64,000 nucleotides of DNA from Bin103 sp002238925 (GTDB taxonomy: Bacteria > Spirochaetota > Spirochaetia > SZUA-6 > Bin103). Where the stretch lies: assembly GCA_965208065.1 (NCBI GenBank), contig OZ242313.1:4216001-4280000 (forward strand), given 5' to 3'. A model generated the notes under the pieces. That model saw only the letters and a list, made by a program, of their open reading frames with translations. It was not told the origin of the DNA and searched no databases. Numbering within the stretch: the first letter of the stretch is position 1; the number at the start of each line of letters is the position of its first letter. Shown here one piece after another: positions 1 through 8,795 of the stretch. The translations under genes were made by a program, and so were the position numbers.

Positions 1-886
1 CGGCTGGATCCTCCCCAACAACTGGGGTGTGCAGCGGGCCGCGGACGTGATCGACCTGGGCGTGCGGGCGGAGGCGCTCGGCTACGATTCGGTGTGGGTC
101 AATCACCATGTGCTGAACGTCGGATACGTCGGGGAGCGCCTCGGCGACCGCCCCTACTACGACGCCCTCACCACGCTGACCTGGATCGCCGCCCGCACCG
201 AGCGGCTGCGCCTCGGCACCTCCGTGCTGGTGCTCCCCTATCTCAACCCGCTGGTGCTCGCCAAGGCCGTCGCCACGCTCGACGTGCTCTCCGGCGGCCG
301 CGTGACCCTGGGCGTCGGCGTGGGCACGCTGCCGGCGGAGAACCGCGCGCTGGGCAGCGACTACGCGACCCGGGGCGCCTACGCCAACGAATCGATCGCC
401 GTGATGCGCGAGCTGTGGACTGCGCCGGAACCGTCGTTCGCGGGCCGCTTCTTCCGGTTCGACGGCGTAGGGTTCTCACCCAAGCCGCTGCAGCCGGGCG
501 GCGTGCCGATCCTGGTCGGCGGCGGCAGCCGCGCCGCGATGGTGCGGTGCGCCCGCCTCGGCGACGGCTGGCACCCGATGAACGGCCCGGTCGCTCACCT
601 GCGGGACCGCGTGCGCGAGTTGCGGCGGTTGTGGACCGAGCACAAACGCGGCAGCGACCCGCCCCGGATCGTCGCCCGCTGCGAGTTCGACCTGCTGGAC
701 GAGCCCGCGGTCGACCGGTCGGCGCCGATGGTGGGATCCGCCGAGCAGTTGCTCGACACAATCACCGCGTACGAGCAGATCGGCGTATCCGAACTGGCGC
801 TGTCCACCAGCACCGCCAACGTCGACCGCATCCGCCGCCTCCAGGACCAATTCGCCTCCCACCTCATCCCGCACGCTAAGTCGTAG
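1..886 (+). CDS. LLM class flavin-dependent oxidoreductase, 5' end outside the window
   Basis: Luciferase-like monooxygenase family; such enzymes use reduced flavin (FMN or F420) to oxidise small organic substrates in the cytoplasm. The open frame runs to base 2, and the residues before the first possible start (GTG at 29) read WILPNNWG, the usual N-terminal strand of this family, so the gene begins upstream and is truncated by the window edge. Visible family features are ALGYDSVWVNHH, the RLRLGTSVLVLPY strand, DVLSGGRVTLGVGVG and the late PILVGGGS loop. The C-terminus is complete. The exact substrate cannot be read from sequence. The downstream binding-protein and transporter genes run in the same direction but are about 270 bases away. 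Confidence 0.85.
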   Translation, partial: GWILPNNWGVQRAADVIDLGVRAEALGYDSVWVNHHVLNVGYVGERLGDRPYYDALTTLTWIAARTERLRLGTSVLVLPYLNPLVLAKAVATLDVLSGGRVTLGVGVGTLPAENRALGSDYATRGAYANESIAVMRELWTAPEPSFAGRFFRFDGVGFSPKPLQPGGVPILVGGGSRAAMVRCARLGDGWHPMNGPVAHLRDRVRELRRLWTEHKRGSDPPRIVARCEFDLLDEPAVDRSAPMVGSAEQLLDTITAYEQIGVSELALSTSTANVDRIRRLQDQFASHLIPHAKS

Positions 887-944
887 CGACTCATCCAACC
901 GGCACCCGCCGTCTCAACCACGTTTCCGCGGCCATGGCGCGCGG

Positions 945-1107
945 TCAGTTGTGCGCCGCGAGCCGGGCCGCTATCCGCTTGCGCCACGCGGCGTCGGTCA
1001 CGATCCCGGTAATGGCATCGGTGAGGAGCGATTCGTGGAAACTGGGTGGCCGGCCAGCGGCGAACCACGCCGTCGAGATCGGTCAGCACTACTCGGACCA
1101 CGCCCAC
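945..1107 (-). pseudogene. Remnant of a HAD-superfamily hydrolase N-terminus
   Basis: On the minus strand a strong ribosome site (AAAGGAGG) precedes a GTG at 1107 that opens a frame reading VRVVLTDLDGVVRRW, the DxDG(V/T) motif I of HAD phosphatases. After about 20 codons the match moves to another frame, which reads SFHESLLTDAITGIVTDAAW and on to a stop at 945. That is the usual cap-entry region of the same family. The two halves are in different frames and the rest of the roughly 200-residue protein is missing. I read this as a decayed fragment rather than a functional small protein. The family assignment rests on motif recognition only. Confidence 0.5.
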
Positions 1108-1160
1108 CGCTGCCTCCTTTCGGGTATTATCGGACGACAACGCGGCGAAGGAGCAAGCGG

Positions 1161-2372
1161 ATGAAGAGTAGACGCAGAGGGCTCGTGCGGGGCATGGGCC
1201 GCAACCTGGCGGCGGCGATGTTGGCCGCCGCACTGATTGGAGCGGCGCTGCCGCTGGCTGCCGACGAGGGAGAGATCGTGTGGGGCGCATCGATACCGCT
1301 GACCGGCATCTACGCCCAGGCGGGTGAACTCGCCAGTCTCGGCATGGACGCCTACCTCGGCTACCTGAATGCCACCGGCGGCATCAACGGCCGGCCGGTG
1401 CGGCTGGCGAGCCATGACTCGGGCTCGCAGCCGGACCGGTCCCTGGCCATATTCAAGCGGATCATGGCCGAGGAAGAAGACGTGGTGGTCTATTACGGCG
1501 ACTCCACCGATTTTTCGCTGCTGTCCGCGCCGGAGGTCAACGAGCGCTACAAGGTGCTGATGGGCGGCGCCTCGCTGGCCACCGCGCTCGCCGACCCGGA
1601 GAAATTCCCCTACCAGTTCCTGGCCGGCCCCACCTACGCCGAGATGGTCGGCATCCTGCTGGAGTACATCGCCGAGCAGGGCGGCAGCGACGGCGCGGCG
1701 CCGCGCGTGGCACTGTTCTACTCCAACCTGGAGGCGGGCCACGACCCGATCCCGTACGCACGGAAGCGGGCCGCCGAACTCGGCATCGAGATCGTCATCG
1801 AGATCGAGACCGAGCCGGCCGGCATCGACGTTGCCCCCGAGGTGCTCAAGCTGCGCCGGGCGCAGCCCGACTACGTCATCTTCCAGGGCTACGTCGCCAC
1901 CGTCTGGCCGGAAGTGATGGTGCAGGCGGCGCAGACCGGCGTCGATGCCATATTCATGGGCACGTTCTGGGCCATGGAACCGCTGATCATCCGGCAGCTC
2001 GGGCCGCTCGCCGACCGCTACATGGGCGTATTCCCCTACCGCTACTACTGGGAACAGGAGGAATCCGCGACCATGCGGCTGATTGCGCAGGTCACCGGGG
2101 CGGAATACGTGCCGACCTATGCGCTGCAGGCATGGTTCTCCGGCATGATCATTACCGAGGTGATTGGGCGCACCATGGACGCCGGCCTGGAGCTGACCGG
2201 CGACAACCTGAAGGCCACCCTGGACGCAATCGAGGACTGGGACACCGGCGGCTTGATCGGCGTGCCGGTAACGTTCAGGAACAACTCGATCCCGGTGGGG
2301 CGCATCTACCGGGGAAACTCGGAAACCGGGCGCATGGACCCGGTGTCGGACTGGATCGTGCTCGACGACTGA
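1161..2372 (+). CDS. ABC transporter substrate-binding protein, branched-chain amino acid type (Peripla_BP_6)
   Basis: Periplasmic ligand-binding protein of the LivJ/AmiC fold, 403 residues. It starts at ATG 1161, seven bases after AAGGAG; longer upstream versions lack this signal. A basic N-terminus (MKSRRRG) and hydrophobic stretch to about residue 34 form a signal peptide without a lipobox cysteine. The mature protein begins with the family hallmark WGASIPLTGIYAQAG and then NATGGINGRPVRL. Family members bind amino acids, amides or urea-type ligands. No branched-chain permease or ATPase genes follow; the next genes are an oligopeptide-type system, so this protein either works with a transporter elsewhere or acts as a sensor input. 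Ligand unknown. Confidence 0.88.
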   Translation: MKSRRRGLVRGMGRNLAAAMLAAALIGAALPLAADEGEIVWGASIPLTGIYAQAGELASLGMDAYLGYLNATGGINGRPVRLASHDSGSQPDRSLAIFKRIMAEEEDVVVYYGDSTDFSLLSAPEVNERYKVLMGGASLATALADPEKFPYQFLAGPTYAEMVGILLEYIAEQGGSDGAAPRVALFYSNLEAGHDPIPYARKRAAELGIEIVIEIETEPAGIDVAPEVLKLRRAQPDYVIFQGYVATVWPEVMVQAAQTGVDAIFMGTFWAMEPLIIRQLGPLADRYMGVFPYRYYWEQEESATMRLIAQVTGAEYVPTYALQAWFSGMIITEVIGRTMDAGLELTGDNLKATLDAIEDWDTGGLIGVPVTFRNNSIPVGRIYRGNSETGRMDPVSDWIVLDD

Positions 2373-2474
2373 GGCTGGCAGAGGAGCTGAAGCGGCTGAG
2401 GGTCTGTCGATTGACGTGAGGCCGCCTCGCGTGGGACGATTTGTGCCATCAACACGCAACGAAAGGAGCAGGAT

Positions 2475-4460
2475 ATGACAAGGAAAGCCTTGCTGGGCTT
2501 GATTGTGGCGCTGGCGCTGCCGGCGGCGGCGTTCGCGGGCGGCGAATCGGAACAGGCCGCCTCGGATGACGGCGCCATGGCCGCCGAGATGGCAACCGGG
2601 CAGTACCGGGAGTCGCCGATGCTGGCGCAAATGGTGGCCGACGGAGAACTGCCGCCGGTCGACGAGCGGTTGCCGGTGCGGCCGCTGGTGCTGGAGCCGC
2701 TGGAGAAGGCGGGCGAGACCGTCGGACGCTACGGCGGCACTCTGACCGTGACCGGGCTCGACCCGAATGGCGATTCGTTCGGCGCCGAGTGGGGCGACGG
2801 CGGCGGATTCCGCAGTGAAGGGCTGGCGTTCTTCGACATCGCCTTCCGCAACTTCACTCCCGACGTGGCCGAGTCGTGGGAGGTGTCGGACGACTACACC
2901 ACCATGACCGTGCACCTGCGCGAAGGCGTGCGCTGGTCCGACGGCGAACTGGTCACCACCGAGGACGTCGAGTTCTGGTGGAACGACGTGATGCTCAACG
3001 AGTCGCTGACCGCCAAGATTCCCAACTACTTCGCACCCGGCGGCAACGTCATGAAGGTCAACATCATCGACGAATACACCTTCAGCTTCGAGTACGCCGA
3101 GCCCTACCTGGCGATCGCCGACCAGATGGATCGGCTGACGCCGTGGAGCCCGAAGCACTACATGGAGCGTTGGCACGTCGATCACAACGAGGAAGCGGCC
3201 GCGGAAGCCAAGGCGGAGGGATTCGGTGAGTGGTTCGAGGCGTTCCTGGCCCGGCAGGACGATGGCTGGGGCACGGTGTACGCCGGTGAGCGTCCGATGC
3301 TGGGACCGTTCGCGCCGGCCGAGGCGGACTCGCAAGGCAACCGCCTGTCGCCGCGCAACCCCTACTACTGGAAGGTGGACAGCATCGGCCAGCAACTCCC
3401 CTACGTCGACTACTACGAGGTGATTCTGCTCGGCAGCCGCGAGATCCTGGAGGCGAAGGCAATCTCCGGCGAGTACAACATGGGCGGCGCCTGGACCGAC
3501 CTGGCCAGCTTTCCGCTGCTGGTGGAGAACGCCGACAAGGCCGGCTACACGGTGCGCATGTACCCCGGGCTGCTGTGGGGCGGCAGCGTGAGCTGGGCCT
3601 ACAACTATACGAGCAAGGACCCGGTGCTGCGCGAGATCTTCAACGACCTGCGCTTCCGCCGCGCCATGTCGCACGCCATCAACCGGGTGGAGTTTGGCGA
3701 GGTGTTCAACCTGGGCCTGACCGAACCGCGCCAGGCGGCGCCGCCGGCCGACTGGAGCTTCTACGACGAGTCGTTCGGGCGCAAGTACCTGGAGTACGAC
3801 CTCGACCTGGCCAACGAGCTGCTCGACGAGATGGGCCTGGAGTGGAACGCCGAACGCACCCACCGGCTGCGTCCTGACGGCGCACCGTTGATCCTGCAGA
3901 CCGAGATCGGCCAGGAGGGGCACCGCCCCTCCGAGTGGGAGTTCATCGTGCGCTACTGGTCCAAGGTGGGCGTGGAAGTAAAGTTCAAGCAGGTGGACCA
4001 GGCACTGTACGCCCAGCACCTGCTGGCCAACGACCTCGACATCGGTACCTGGGGCGCCGGTGGCCCGCCGGAGTCGGTCAGCCACGCCATCTACCCGATC
4101 CGCCTGGTGCCGCCGTGGCACTGGCGCACCTGCTGCGCGCTCGGCGGCATCGCCTGGCACGACTGGTGGGAGAGCGGCGGCGAGTTGGGCGAAGAGCCGC
4201 CGGAACAGATCCAGGAGCTGTTCGGGGTTCTGGACGAGTGGCGCGCCACCGCCATGGGCACCGAAGAGTATGTCGAGCTCGGCAAGCAGATGGTGCGCAT
4301 CAACGACGAGAACATCTGGTACAACGTGGTTACCGGCTCGCCGCCGAGCATCAGCCACGCGGTGGTGGTCAGCGCCATTGACAACAGCGTCATGAACGTC
4401 CGCGATCCCGACTCCGACACGGGATGGTGGATCATCGAGATGCTGTGGATTGACCAGTAG
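2475..4460 (+). CDS. Oligopeptide/dipeptide-type ABC substrate-binding protein (SBP_bac_5)
   Basis: Extracytoplasmic solute-binding protein, family 5, 661 residues, the first gene of a complete Opp/Dpp-type transporter. ATG 2475 follows GAAAGGAGC. The signal peptide ends near residue 22 (AAAFA), and the mature chain starts GGESEQ. Family features include SWEVSDDYTTMTVHLREGV with RWSDGELVTTEDVEFWW near residues 135-175, the LRFRRAMSHAINR helix and a late Trp-rich region. The length is somewhat above the typical 500-600, as is common for the subgroup with large C-lobes. ATPase and permease genes follow in order, so it very likely delivers ligand to them. The ligand could be a peptide, an opine or an oligosaccharide; the family does not decide. 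Confidence 0.92.
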   Translation: MTRKALLGLIVALALPAAAFAGGESEQAASDDGAMAAEMATGQYRESPMLAQMVADGELPPVDERLPVRPLVLEPLEKAGETVGRYGGTLTVTGLDPNGDSFGAEWGDGGGFRSEGLAFFDIAFRNFTPDVAESWEVSDDYTTMTVHLREGVRWSDGELVTTEDVEFWWNDVMLNESLTAKIPNYFAPGGNVMKVNIIDEYTFSFEYAEPYLAIADQMDRLTPWSPKHYMERWHVDHNEEAAAEAKAEGFGEWFEAFLARQDDGWGTVYAGERPMLGPFAPAEADSQGNRLSPRNPYYWKVDSIGQQLPYVDYYEVILLGSREILEAKAISGEYNMGGAWTDLASFPLLVENADKAGYTVRMYPGLLWGGSVSWAYNYTSKDPVLREIFNDLRFRRAMSHAINRVEFGEVFNLGLTEPRQAAPPADWSFYDESFGRKYLEYDLDLANELLDEMGLEWNAERTHRLRPDGAPLILQTEIGQEGHRPSEWEFIVRYWSKVGVEVKFKQVDQALYAQHLLANDLDIGTWGAGGPPESVSHAIYPIRLVPPWHWRTCCALGGIAWHDWWESGGELGEEPPEQIQELFGVLDEWRATAMGTEEYVELGKQMVRINDENIWYNVVTGSPPSISHAVVVSAIDNSVMNVRDPDSDTGWWIIEMLWIDQ

Positions 4461-4496
4461 TTCCGGCATGACGGCGAGGGAGGGGCCGGGCGCGGC

Positions 4497-5570
4497 GTGC
4501 GCACCCTCCCCTCGCCCGCAGCCAGCATGAACCCGCCGGCAGCCGAGGTGCTGCTCGAAGTCAGGAACCTGCGGACGCAGTTCAAGCTGCGCCAAGGGGT
4601 GGTGCGCTCGGTCGACGGCGTGGACCTGACCATCTACCGGGGGCAGACGCTCGGCGTGGTGGGCGAAAGCGGCTGCGGCAAGAGCGTGACCGCGCAGTCG
4701 ATTCTGCGCATCGTCCCCCATCCGGGCGAGGTGGTCGGCGGGCAGATTCTGCTGCATGGCAAGGCCGGCGGCGAGCCGGTCGACCTGGCCACCCTGCCGC
4801 CCAAGGGGCAGCGCATCCGCGAGGTGCGCGGCGGCGAGATCGGCATGATATTCCAGGAACCGATGGCATCGCTGAGCCCGGTGCACACGGTCGGCAACCA
4901 GGTTATCGAGATGGCGCTGCTGCACCGCGAGGGCGGCCAGGACGAGGCGCGGGAGGCGGTGCTCGACATGCTCAGCCGGGTCGGCTTCTCGGAGCCGGAG
5001 CGCACCTTCGACTCCTACCCGCACGAACTGAGCGGCGGCATGCGGCAGCGCGCCGTGATCGCCATGGCGCTGGTCGGGCGCCCGAGCCTGTTGATCGCCG
5101 ACGAGCCCACCACCGCCCTCGACGTGACCACCGAGGCGCAGATCCTGCGCCTGCTGAAGCGGCTGCAGGCCGACCTGGGCATGGCGATCATGTTCATTAC
5201 CCACGACCTGGGGGTAATCGCCAAGATGGCCGACCACGCCGCGGTGATGTACCTGGGCAAGGTGGTGGAGCACTCCGACGTGGACGCCCTGTTCCACGAT
5301 GCCCGGCACCCCTACCTGCGTGCCCTGCTGTCGTCGGTACCGCGCTTCGGCGGCAGCATGCAGGAGCGGCTGGCCTCGATCGAGGGCATGGTGCCGGACC
5401 CGTTCCGCCTGCCGGGCGGCTGTCCGTTCCACCCGCGCTGCCCGGAATCGATTGCCGGGCGCTGCGAGGTGGAGGTGCCGGTCTATCGCACCTTGCCGGA
5501 AGCGCCGGATCGCGGCGTGTCGTGCCACCTGCACGCGACGCGGGGCGAACCGGTGGGCGCACGGCGATGA
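4497..5570 (+). CDS. Oligopeptide-type ABC transporter ATP-binding protein (OppD/DppD-like)
   Basis: Cytoplasmic ATPase that powers uptake by the adjacent permeases. Walker A is GESGCGKS near residue 55, the Q-loop is IFQEPMASLSP, the ABC signature is LSGGMRQR, Walker B is LLIADEPTTALD and the switch histidine is in THD. The C-terminal extension carries the oligopeptide-type cluster motif CPFHPRCPESIAGRC. The start is uncertain: GTG 4497 has GGAGGG about 12 bases upstream, while ATG 4527 gives a more typical N-terminus (MNPPAAEVLLEVRNL) but has no ribosome site. The stop codon overlaps the next start as ATGA, indicating translational coupling to the second ATPase. Confidence 0.93.
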   Translation: MRTLPSPAASMNPPAAEVLLEVRNLRTQFKLRQGVVRSVDGVDLTIYRGQTLGVVGESGCGKSVTAQSILRIVPHPGEVVGGQILLHGKAGGEPVDLATLPPKGQRIREVRGGEIGMIFQEPMASLSPVHTVGNQVIEMALLHREGGQDEAREAVLDMLSRVGFSEPERTFDSYPHELSGGMRQRAVIAMALVGRPSLLIADEPTTALDVTTEAQILRLLKRLQADLGMAIMFITHDLGVIAKMADHAAVMYLGKVVEHSDVDALFHDARHPYLRALLSSVPRFGGSMQERLASIEGMVPDPFRLPGGCPFHPRCPESIAGRCEVEVPVYRTLPEAPDRGVSCHLHATRGEPVGARR

Positions 5571-6589
5571 GCGGCGCCCCGGACCGCGCCGACCTGCTGC
5601 TGAAGGTCAGCGGCCTGCGCAAGCACTTTCCGATTCAGAAGGGGCTGTTCGCACGCACCCAGGGGCAGGTGAAGGCGGTCGACGGCGTCGACTTCACCAT
5701 CGGCAAAGGAGAGACGTTGGGGCTGGTGGGCGAGAGCGGCTGCGGCAAGTCCACCACCGGGCGCTGCCTGCTGCGCGGCCACGACCTGACCGCCGGCGAG
5801 ATCTGGTTCAACGACCAGGACCTGGGCTGGGTGGACGTGTTCGGCCTCGACCGCAACGATCTCAAGGTGTTCCGCCGCCACGCGCAGATGATCATGCAGG
5901 ACCCGTTCCACTCGCTGAACCCGCGCATGACGCTGCTCGACATCGTCGGCGAGGGGCTGACCATTGCCGGCGTCAAGGGGCAGGAGCGGGCCGACCGGGT
6001 GGCGGCGACGCTGGAGGTGGTAGGCCTGCGCCGCGAGTACATGAGCCGCTACCCGCACGCGTTCTCGGGCGGCCAGCGGCAGCGCATCGGCATTGCCCGC
6101 GCACTGGCGCTGAACCCGCAGTTCGTGGTGTGCGACGAGCCGGTGTCGGCGCTCGACGTGTCGATCCAGGCGCAGATCCTCAACCTGCTGCAGGACCTGC
6201 AGGACCAGTTCGACCTGACCTACCTGTTCGTGGCCCACCAGCTCAACGTGGTGCAGCACATCTGCGACCGGGTGGCGGTGATGTACGTGGGCCGGGTGGT
6301 GGAGGTGGCCGACACGCGGACCCTGTTCCAGGGGCCGCGCCACCCCTACACCGAGGCGCTGCTGTCGGCGGTGCCGCGGCCGGATCCGCGCCACCAGCAC
6401 GAGGAGATCGTGCTGTCCGGCGAGGTGGCCAATCCGGCCGCGCCGCCCGACGGCTGCTACTTTCATCCGCGCTGCAACTACGCCGCCGCCGAGTGCTCGC
6501 AGCGGGCGCCGGAGCTGACGGAGGAGGCCGATGATCACATCGTTCGCTGCCACCGCGCCGCGGAACTGAACCTGGTGGGCGTCGACTGA
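5567..6589 (+). CDS. Oligopeptide-type ABC transporter ATP-binding protein (OppF/DppF-like)
   Basis: Second ATPase of the same transporter, 340 residues from ATG 5567, which overlaps the preceding stop as ATGA. Motifs are Walker A GESGCGKSTT, Q-loop IMQDPFHSLNP, signature FSGGQRQR, Walker B FVVCDEPVSALD and switch AHQLN, where the residue after His is Gln instead of the commoner Asp. The C-terminal Cys cluster is GCYFHPRCNYAAAEC. OppD- and OppF-type subunits usually form a heterodimer under two different permeases, and both permeases follow here. A longer in-frame start at 5522 lies inside the preceding gene and adds only a low-complexity tail, so it was not chosen. Confidence 0.93.
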   Translation: MSGAPDRADLLLKVSGLRKHFPIQKGLFARTQGQVKAVDGVDFTIGKGETLGLVGESGCGKSTTGRCLLRGHDLTAGEIWFNDQDLGWVDVFGLDRNDLKVFRRHAQMIMQDPFHSLNPRMTLLDIVGEGLTIAGVKGQERADRVAATLEVVGLRREYMSRYPHAFSGGQRQRIGIARALALNPQFVVCDEPVSALDVSIQAQILNLLQDLQDQFDLTYLFVAHQLNVVQHICDRVAVMYVGRVVEVADTRTLFQGPRHPYTEALLSAVPRPDPRHQHEEIVLSGEVANPAAPPDGCYFHPRCNYAAAECSQRAPELTEEADDHIVRCHRAAELNLVGVD

Positions 6590-6622
6590 TGGGAGGCGCT
6601 TCGTGATTGGAGGCATGCAGTA

Positions 6623-7612
6623 ATGGGCGCGTACGTCATTCGCAGGCTGCTGCTGTTCATACCGATGATGGCGGCGATCAGCGTGATCACCTTCATCCTG
6701 ATCCAGCTCCCGCCGGGCGACTACCTGACCAGCGAGATCATGGCGATGGCGGAGCGCGGCGAGGAGGTGGACGAGGCGGCGATCGAGGCGCTCAAGCTGC
6801 GCTACGGGCTGGACCGGCCGATGGTGGAGCAGTACTTCCGCTGGATTACCAACATCATCCTGCATGGCGACTTCGGGCGTTCGTTCCACTGGGAGCAGCC
6901 GGTGTCGTCGCTGATCTGGGAGCGGCTGATGTGGACGGTGGTGATCTCGCTCGGCAGCCTGCTGTTCACCTGGGCGGTGGCGTTCCCGATCGGCATCTAC
7001 TCGGCCACCAACCAGTACTCGATCGCCGACTACCTGTTCACCTTCTTCGGATTCCTCGGCAAGGCCATACCCAACTTCCTGCTGGCGCTGGTGCTGATGT
7101 GGATGGGCTACGTCTACTTCGACCTTAACATGGGCGGACTGTTCTCGGCCGAGTACCAGCGCGCGCCGTGGAGCCTGGCCAAGGTGGGCGACCTGATCGG
7201 CCACCTGTGGGTGCCGCTGGTAGTGCTGGGCACGGCCGGCACCGCCGACCTGATCCGCGTGCTGCGCGCCAACCTGCTGGACGAGTTGTCCAAGCCGTAC
7301 GTCACCGCCGCCCGCGCCAAGGGCCTCACCGAGTTGAAGCTGATCGCCAAGTACCCGGTGCGCATCGCCATCAACCCGTTCGTGAGCAGCATCGGCGGCG
7401 TGCTGCCGGAGTTGATCTCGGGCGCCGCCATCGTGTCGGTGGTGCTGAGCCTGCCCACCACCGGGCCGCTGATGCTCGGCGCGCTGCTGACCCAGGACAT
7501 GTTCCTGGCCGGCAGCTTCCTGATGTTGCTCACCATCCTGTCGCTGATCGGCACGCTGCTGTCCGATATCCTGCTGGCGGTGCTCGATCCGCGCATCCGG
7601 CAGACGGTGTAG
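6623..7612 (+). CDS. Oligopeptide-type ABC permease (OppB/DppB-like)
   Basis: Inner-membrane permease of 329 residues. ATG 6623 follows GGAGG by ten bases. It begins with the family N-terminus MGAYVIRRLLLFIPMM, with the first membrane helix, then the extracytoplasmic RYGLDRPMVEQYFRW segment. About six membrane helices follow. The cytoplasmic coupling (EAA) loop reads TAARAKGLTELKLIAKYPVR around residues 225-250, and the C-terminus DILLAVLDPRIRQ is typical. It sits 34 bases after the second ATPase gene and 19 before its partner permease, consistent with a single operon. Confidence 0.93.
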   Translation: MGAYVIRRLLLFIPMMAAISVITFILIQLPPGDYLTSEIMAMAERGEEVDEAAIEALKLRYGLDRPMVEQYFRWITNIILHGDFGRSFHWEQPVSSLIWERLMWTVVISLGSLLFTWAVAFPIGIYSATNQYSIADYLFTFFGFLGKAIPNFLLALVLMWMGYVYFDLNMGGLFSAEYQRAPWSLAKVGDLIGHLWVPLVVLGTAGTADLIRVLRANLLDELSKPYVTAARAKGLTELKLIAKYPVRIAINPFVSSIGGVLPELISGAAIVSVVLSLPTTGPLMLGALLTQDMFLAGSFLMLLTILSLIGTLLSDILLAVLDPRIRQTV

Positions 7613-7630
7613 GCGGAGGAGCGGACGCGC

Positions 7631-8776
7631 ATGGCATCCCCGGATATCGGCCAAGTCAGCGGGAGCGGGAGCGGCCACGATCCCACGCACAGTGCGGAGA
7701 CCGCATCGCAGTGGCAGCTGATGCGCTGGCGGTTCCTGCAGCACAAGGCGGCGGTGGTCAGCCTGGTGGTGCTGGTGGTCCTCTACCTGGTCGCCATCGT
7801 GGTGGAGTTCGTCGCCCCCTACGCAACCGACACCTACAACATCAAGTACATCACGGCGCCGCCGATGCGGGTGCGCTTCTTCGACGCCGACGGGCATTTC
7901 CACCTGCGCCCGTTCGTATACGACTACACCACCTCGCGCGACGCCAAGAGCCTGCGCATCGTGCAGGTGGTCGACACCGATGCCATGCACCCGATCCGCT
8001 TCTTCGTGCGCGGCGACGACTACCGCTTCTGGGGGCTGTGGCGCGCCAACCTGCACCTGTTCGGCATCGACGACCCGGAGGCGCAGATCCTGCTGTGGGG
8101 CGGCGACGACCAGGGCCGCGACCTGTTCTCGCGCACCGTGTATGGCGCACGGCTGTCGCTGTCGATCGGGTTCGTGGGGGTGATCGTGAGCCTGGTGCTC
8201 GGCATCCTGCTCGGCGGCATCTCCGGCTACTTCGGCGGCACCATCGACATGGTGATCCAGCGCGCCATCGAGTTGCTGCAGGCGATTCCGCGCATCCCGC
8301 TGTGGCTCACCCTGTCGGCCGCGCTGCCGCGCGACTGGGGCACGGTGGAAGTGTACTTCGGCATTACCATCATCCTGTCGGTGCTGGGCTGGACCGGCCT
8401 GGCGCGCACGGTGCGCGGCAAGTTCCTGGCGCTGCGCGAGGAGGACTTCACGCAGGCCGCCAAGTACCTGGGCGCCAGCGAGATGCGCATCATCATCCGG
8501 CACATGGTGCCGAGTTTCAGCAGCCACCTGATCGCCGTGCTCACCCTGCGCGTGCCGGAGATGATCCTGGCCGAGACCAGCCTCAGCTTCCTGGGCCTGG
8601 GCCTGCGCGAACCGGTGATAAGCTGGGGCGTGCTGCTGACCGGCGTGCAAAACATCCGCGCCGTGGCGCTGGCTCCCTGGCTGTTCCTGCCGGGGTTGGC
8701 TATCGTGGTTACCGTACTGGCCTTCAACTTCGTCGGCGACGGCCTCCGCGACGCCGCCGACCCCTACGCGCAATAG
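7631..8776 (+). CDS. Oligopeptide-type ABC permease (OppC/DppC-like)
   Basis: Second inner-membrane permease, 381 residues, with an upstream GGCGGAGGAG ribosome site. The cytoplasmic N-terminus of about 40 residues leads into the first helix (AAVVSLVVLVVLYLVAIVV). A long extracytoplasmic segment of about 100 residues follows before GGDDQGRDLFSRTVYGAR, where the short DppC proteins have a few dozen residues; the long form is known in a subgroup of OppC-like permeases. The coupling loop (AAKYLGASEMRIIIRHMVP) and the C-terminal FVGDGLRDAADPYAQ are canonical. It completes the five-component transporter. The substrate is not determined by the sequence. Confidence 0.93.
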   Translation: MASPDIGQVSGSGSGHDPTHSAETASQWQLMRWRFLQHKAAVVSLVVLVVLYLVAIVVEFVAPYATDTYNIKYITAPPMRVRFFDADGHFHLRPFVYDYTTSRDAKSLRIVQVVDTDAMHPIRFFVRGDDYRFWGLWRANLHLFGIDDPEAQILLWGGDDQGRDLFSRTVYGARLSLSIGFVGVIVSLVLGILLGGISGYFGGTIDMVIQRAIELLQAIPRIPLWLTLSAALPRDWGTVEVYFGITIILSVLGWTGLARTVRGKFLALREEDFTQAAKYLGASEMRIIIRHMVPSFSSHLIAVLTLRVPEMILAETSLSFLGLGLREPVISWGVLLTGVQNIRAVALAPWLFLPGLAIVVTVLAFNFVGDGLRDAADPYAQ

Positions 8777-8795
8777 ACAACAGGAGTTGCGACCG

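Noticed and set aside
1089..5534. A very long open frame antisense to the transporter genes
   Set aside because: It mirrors high-GC codon bias of the plus-strand genes, is rich in His, Arg, Val and Gln with no domain, and lies opposite genes with complete motifs.
5483..8773. A second long antisense frame across ATPase and permease genes
   Set aside because: Same shadow pattern; no start signal and low-complexity composition.
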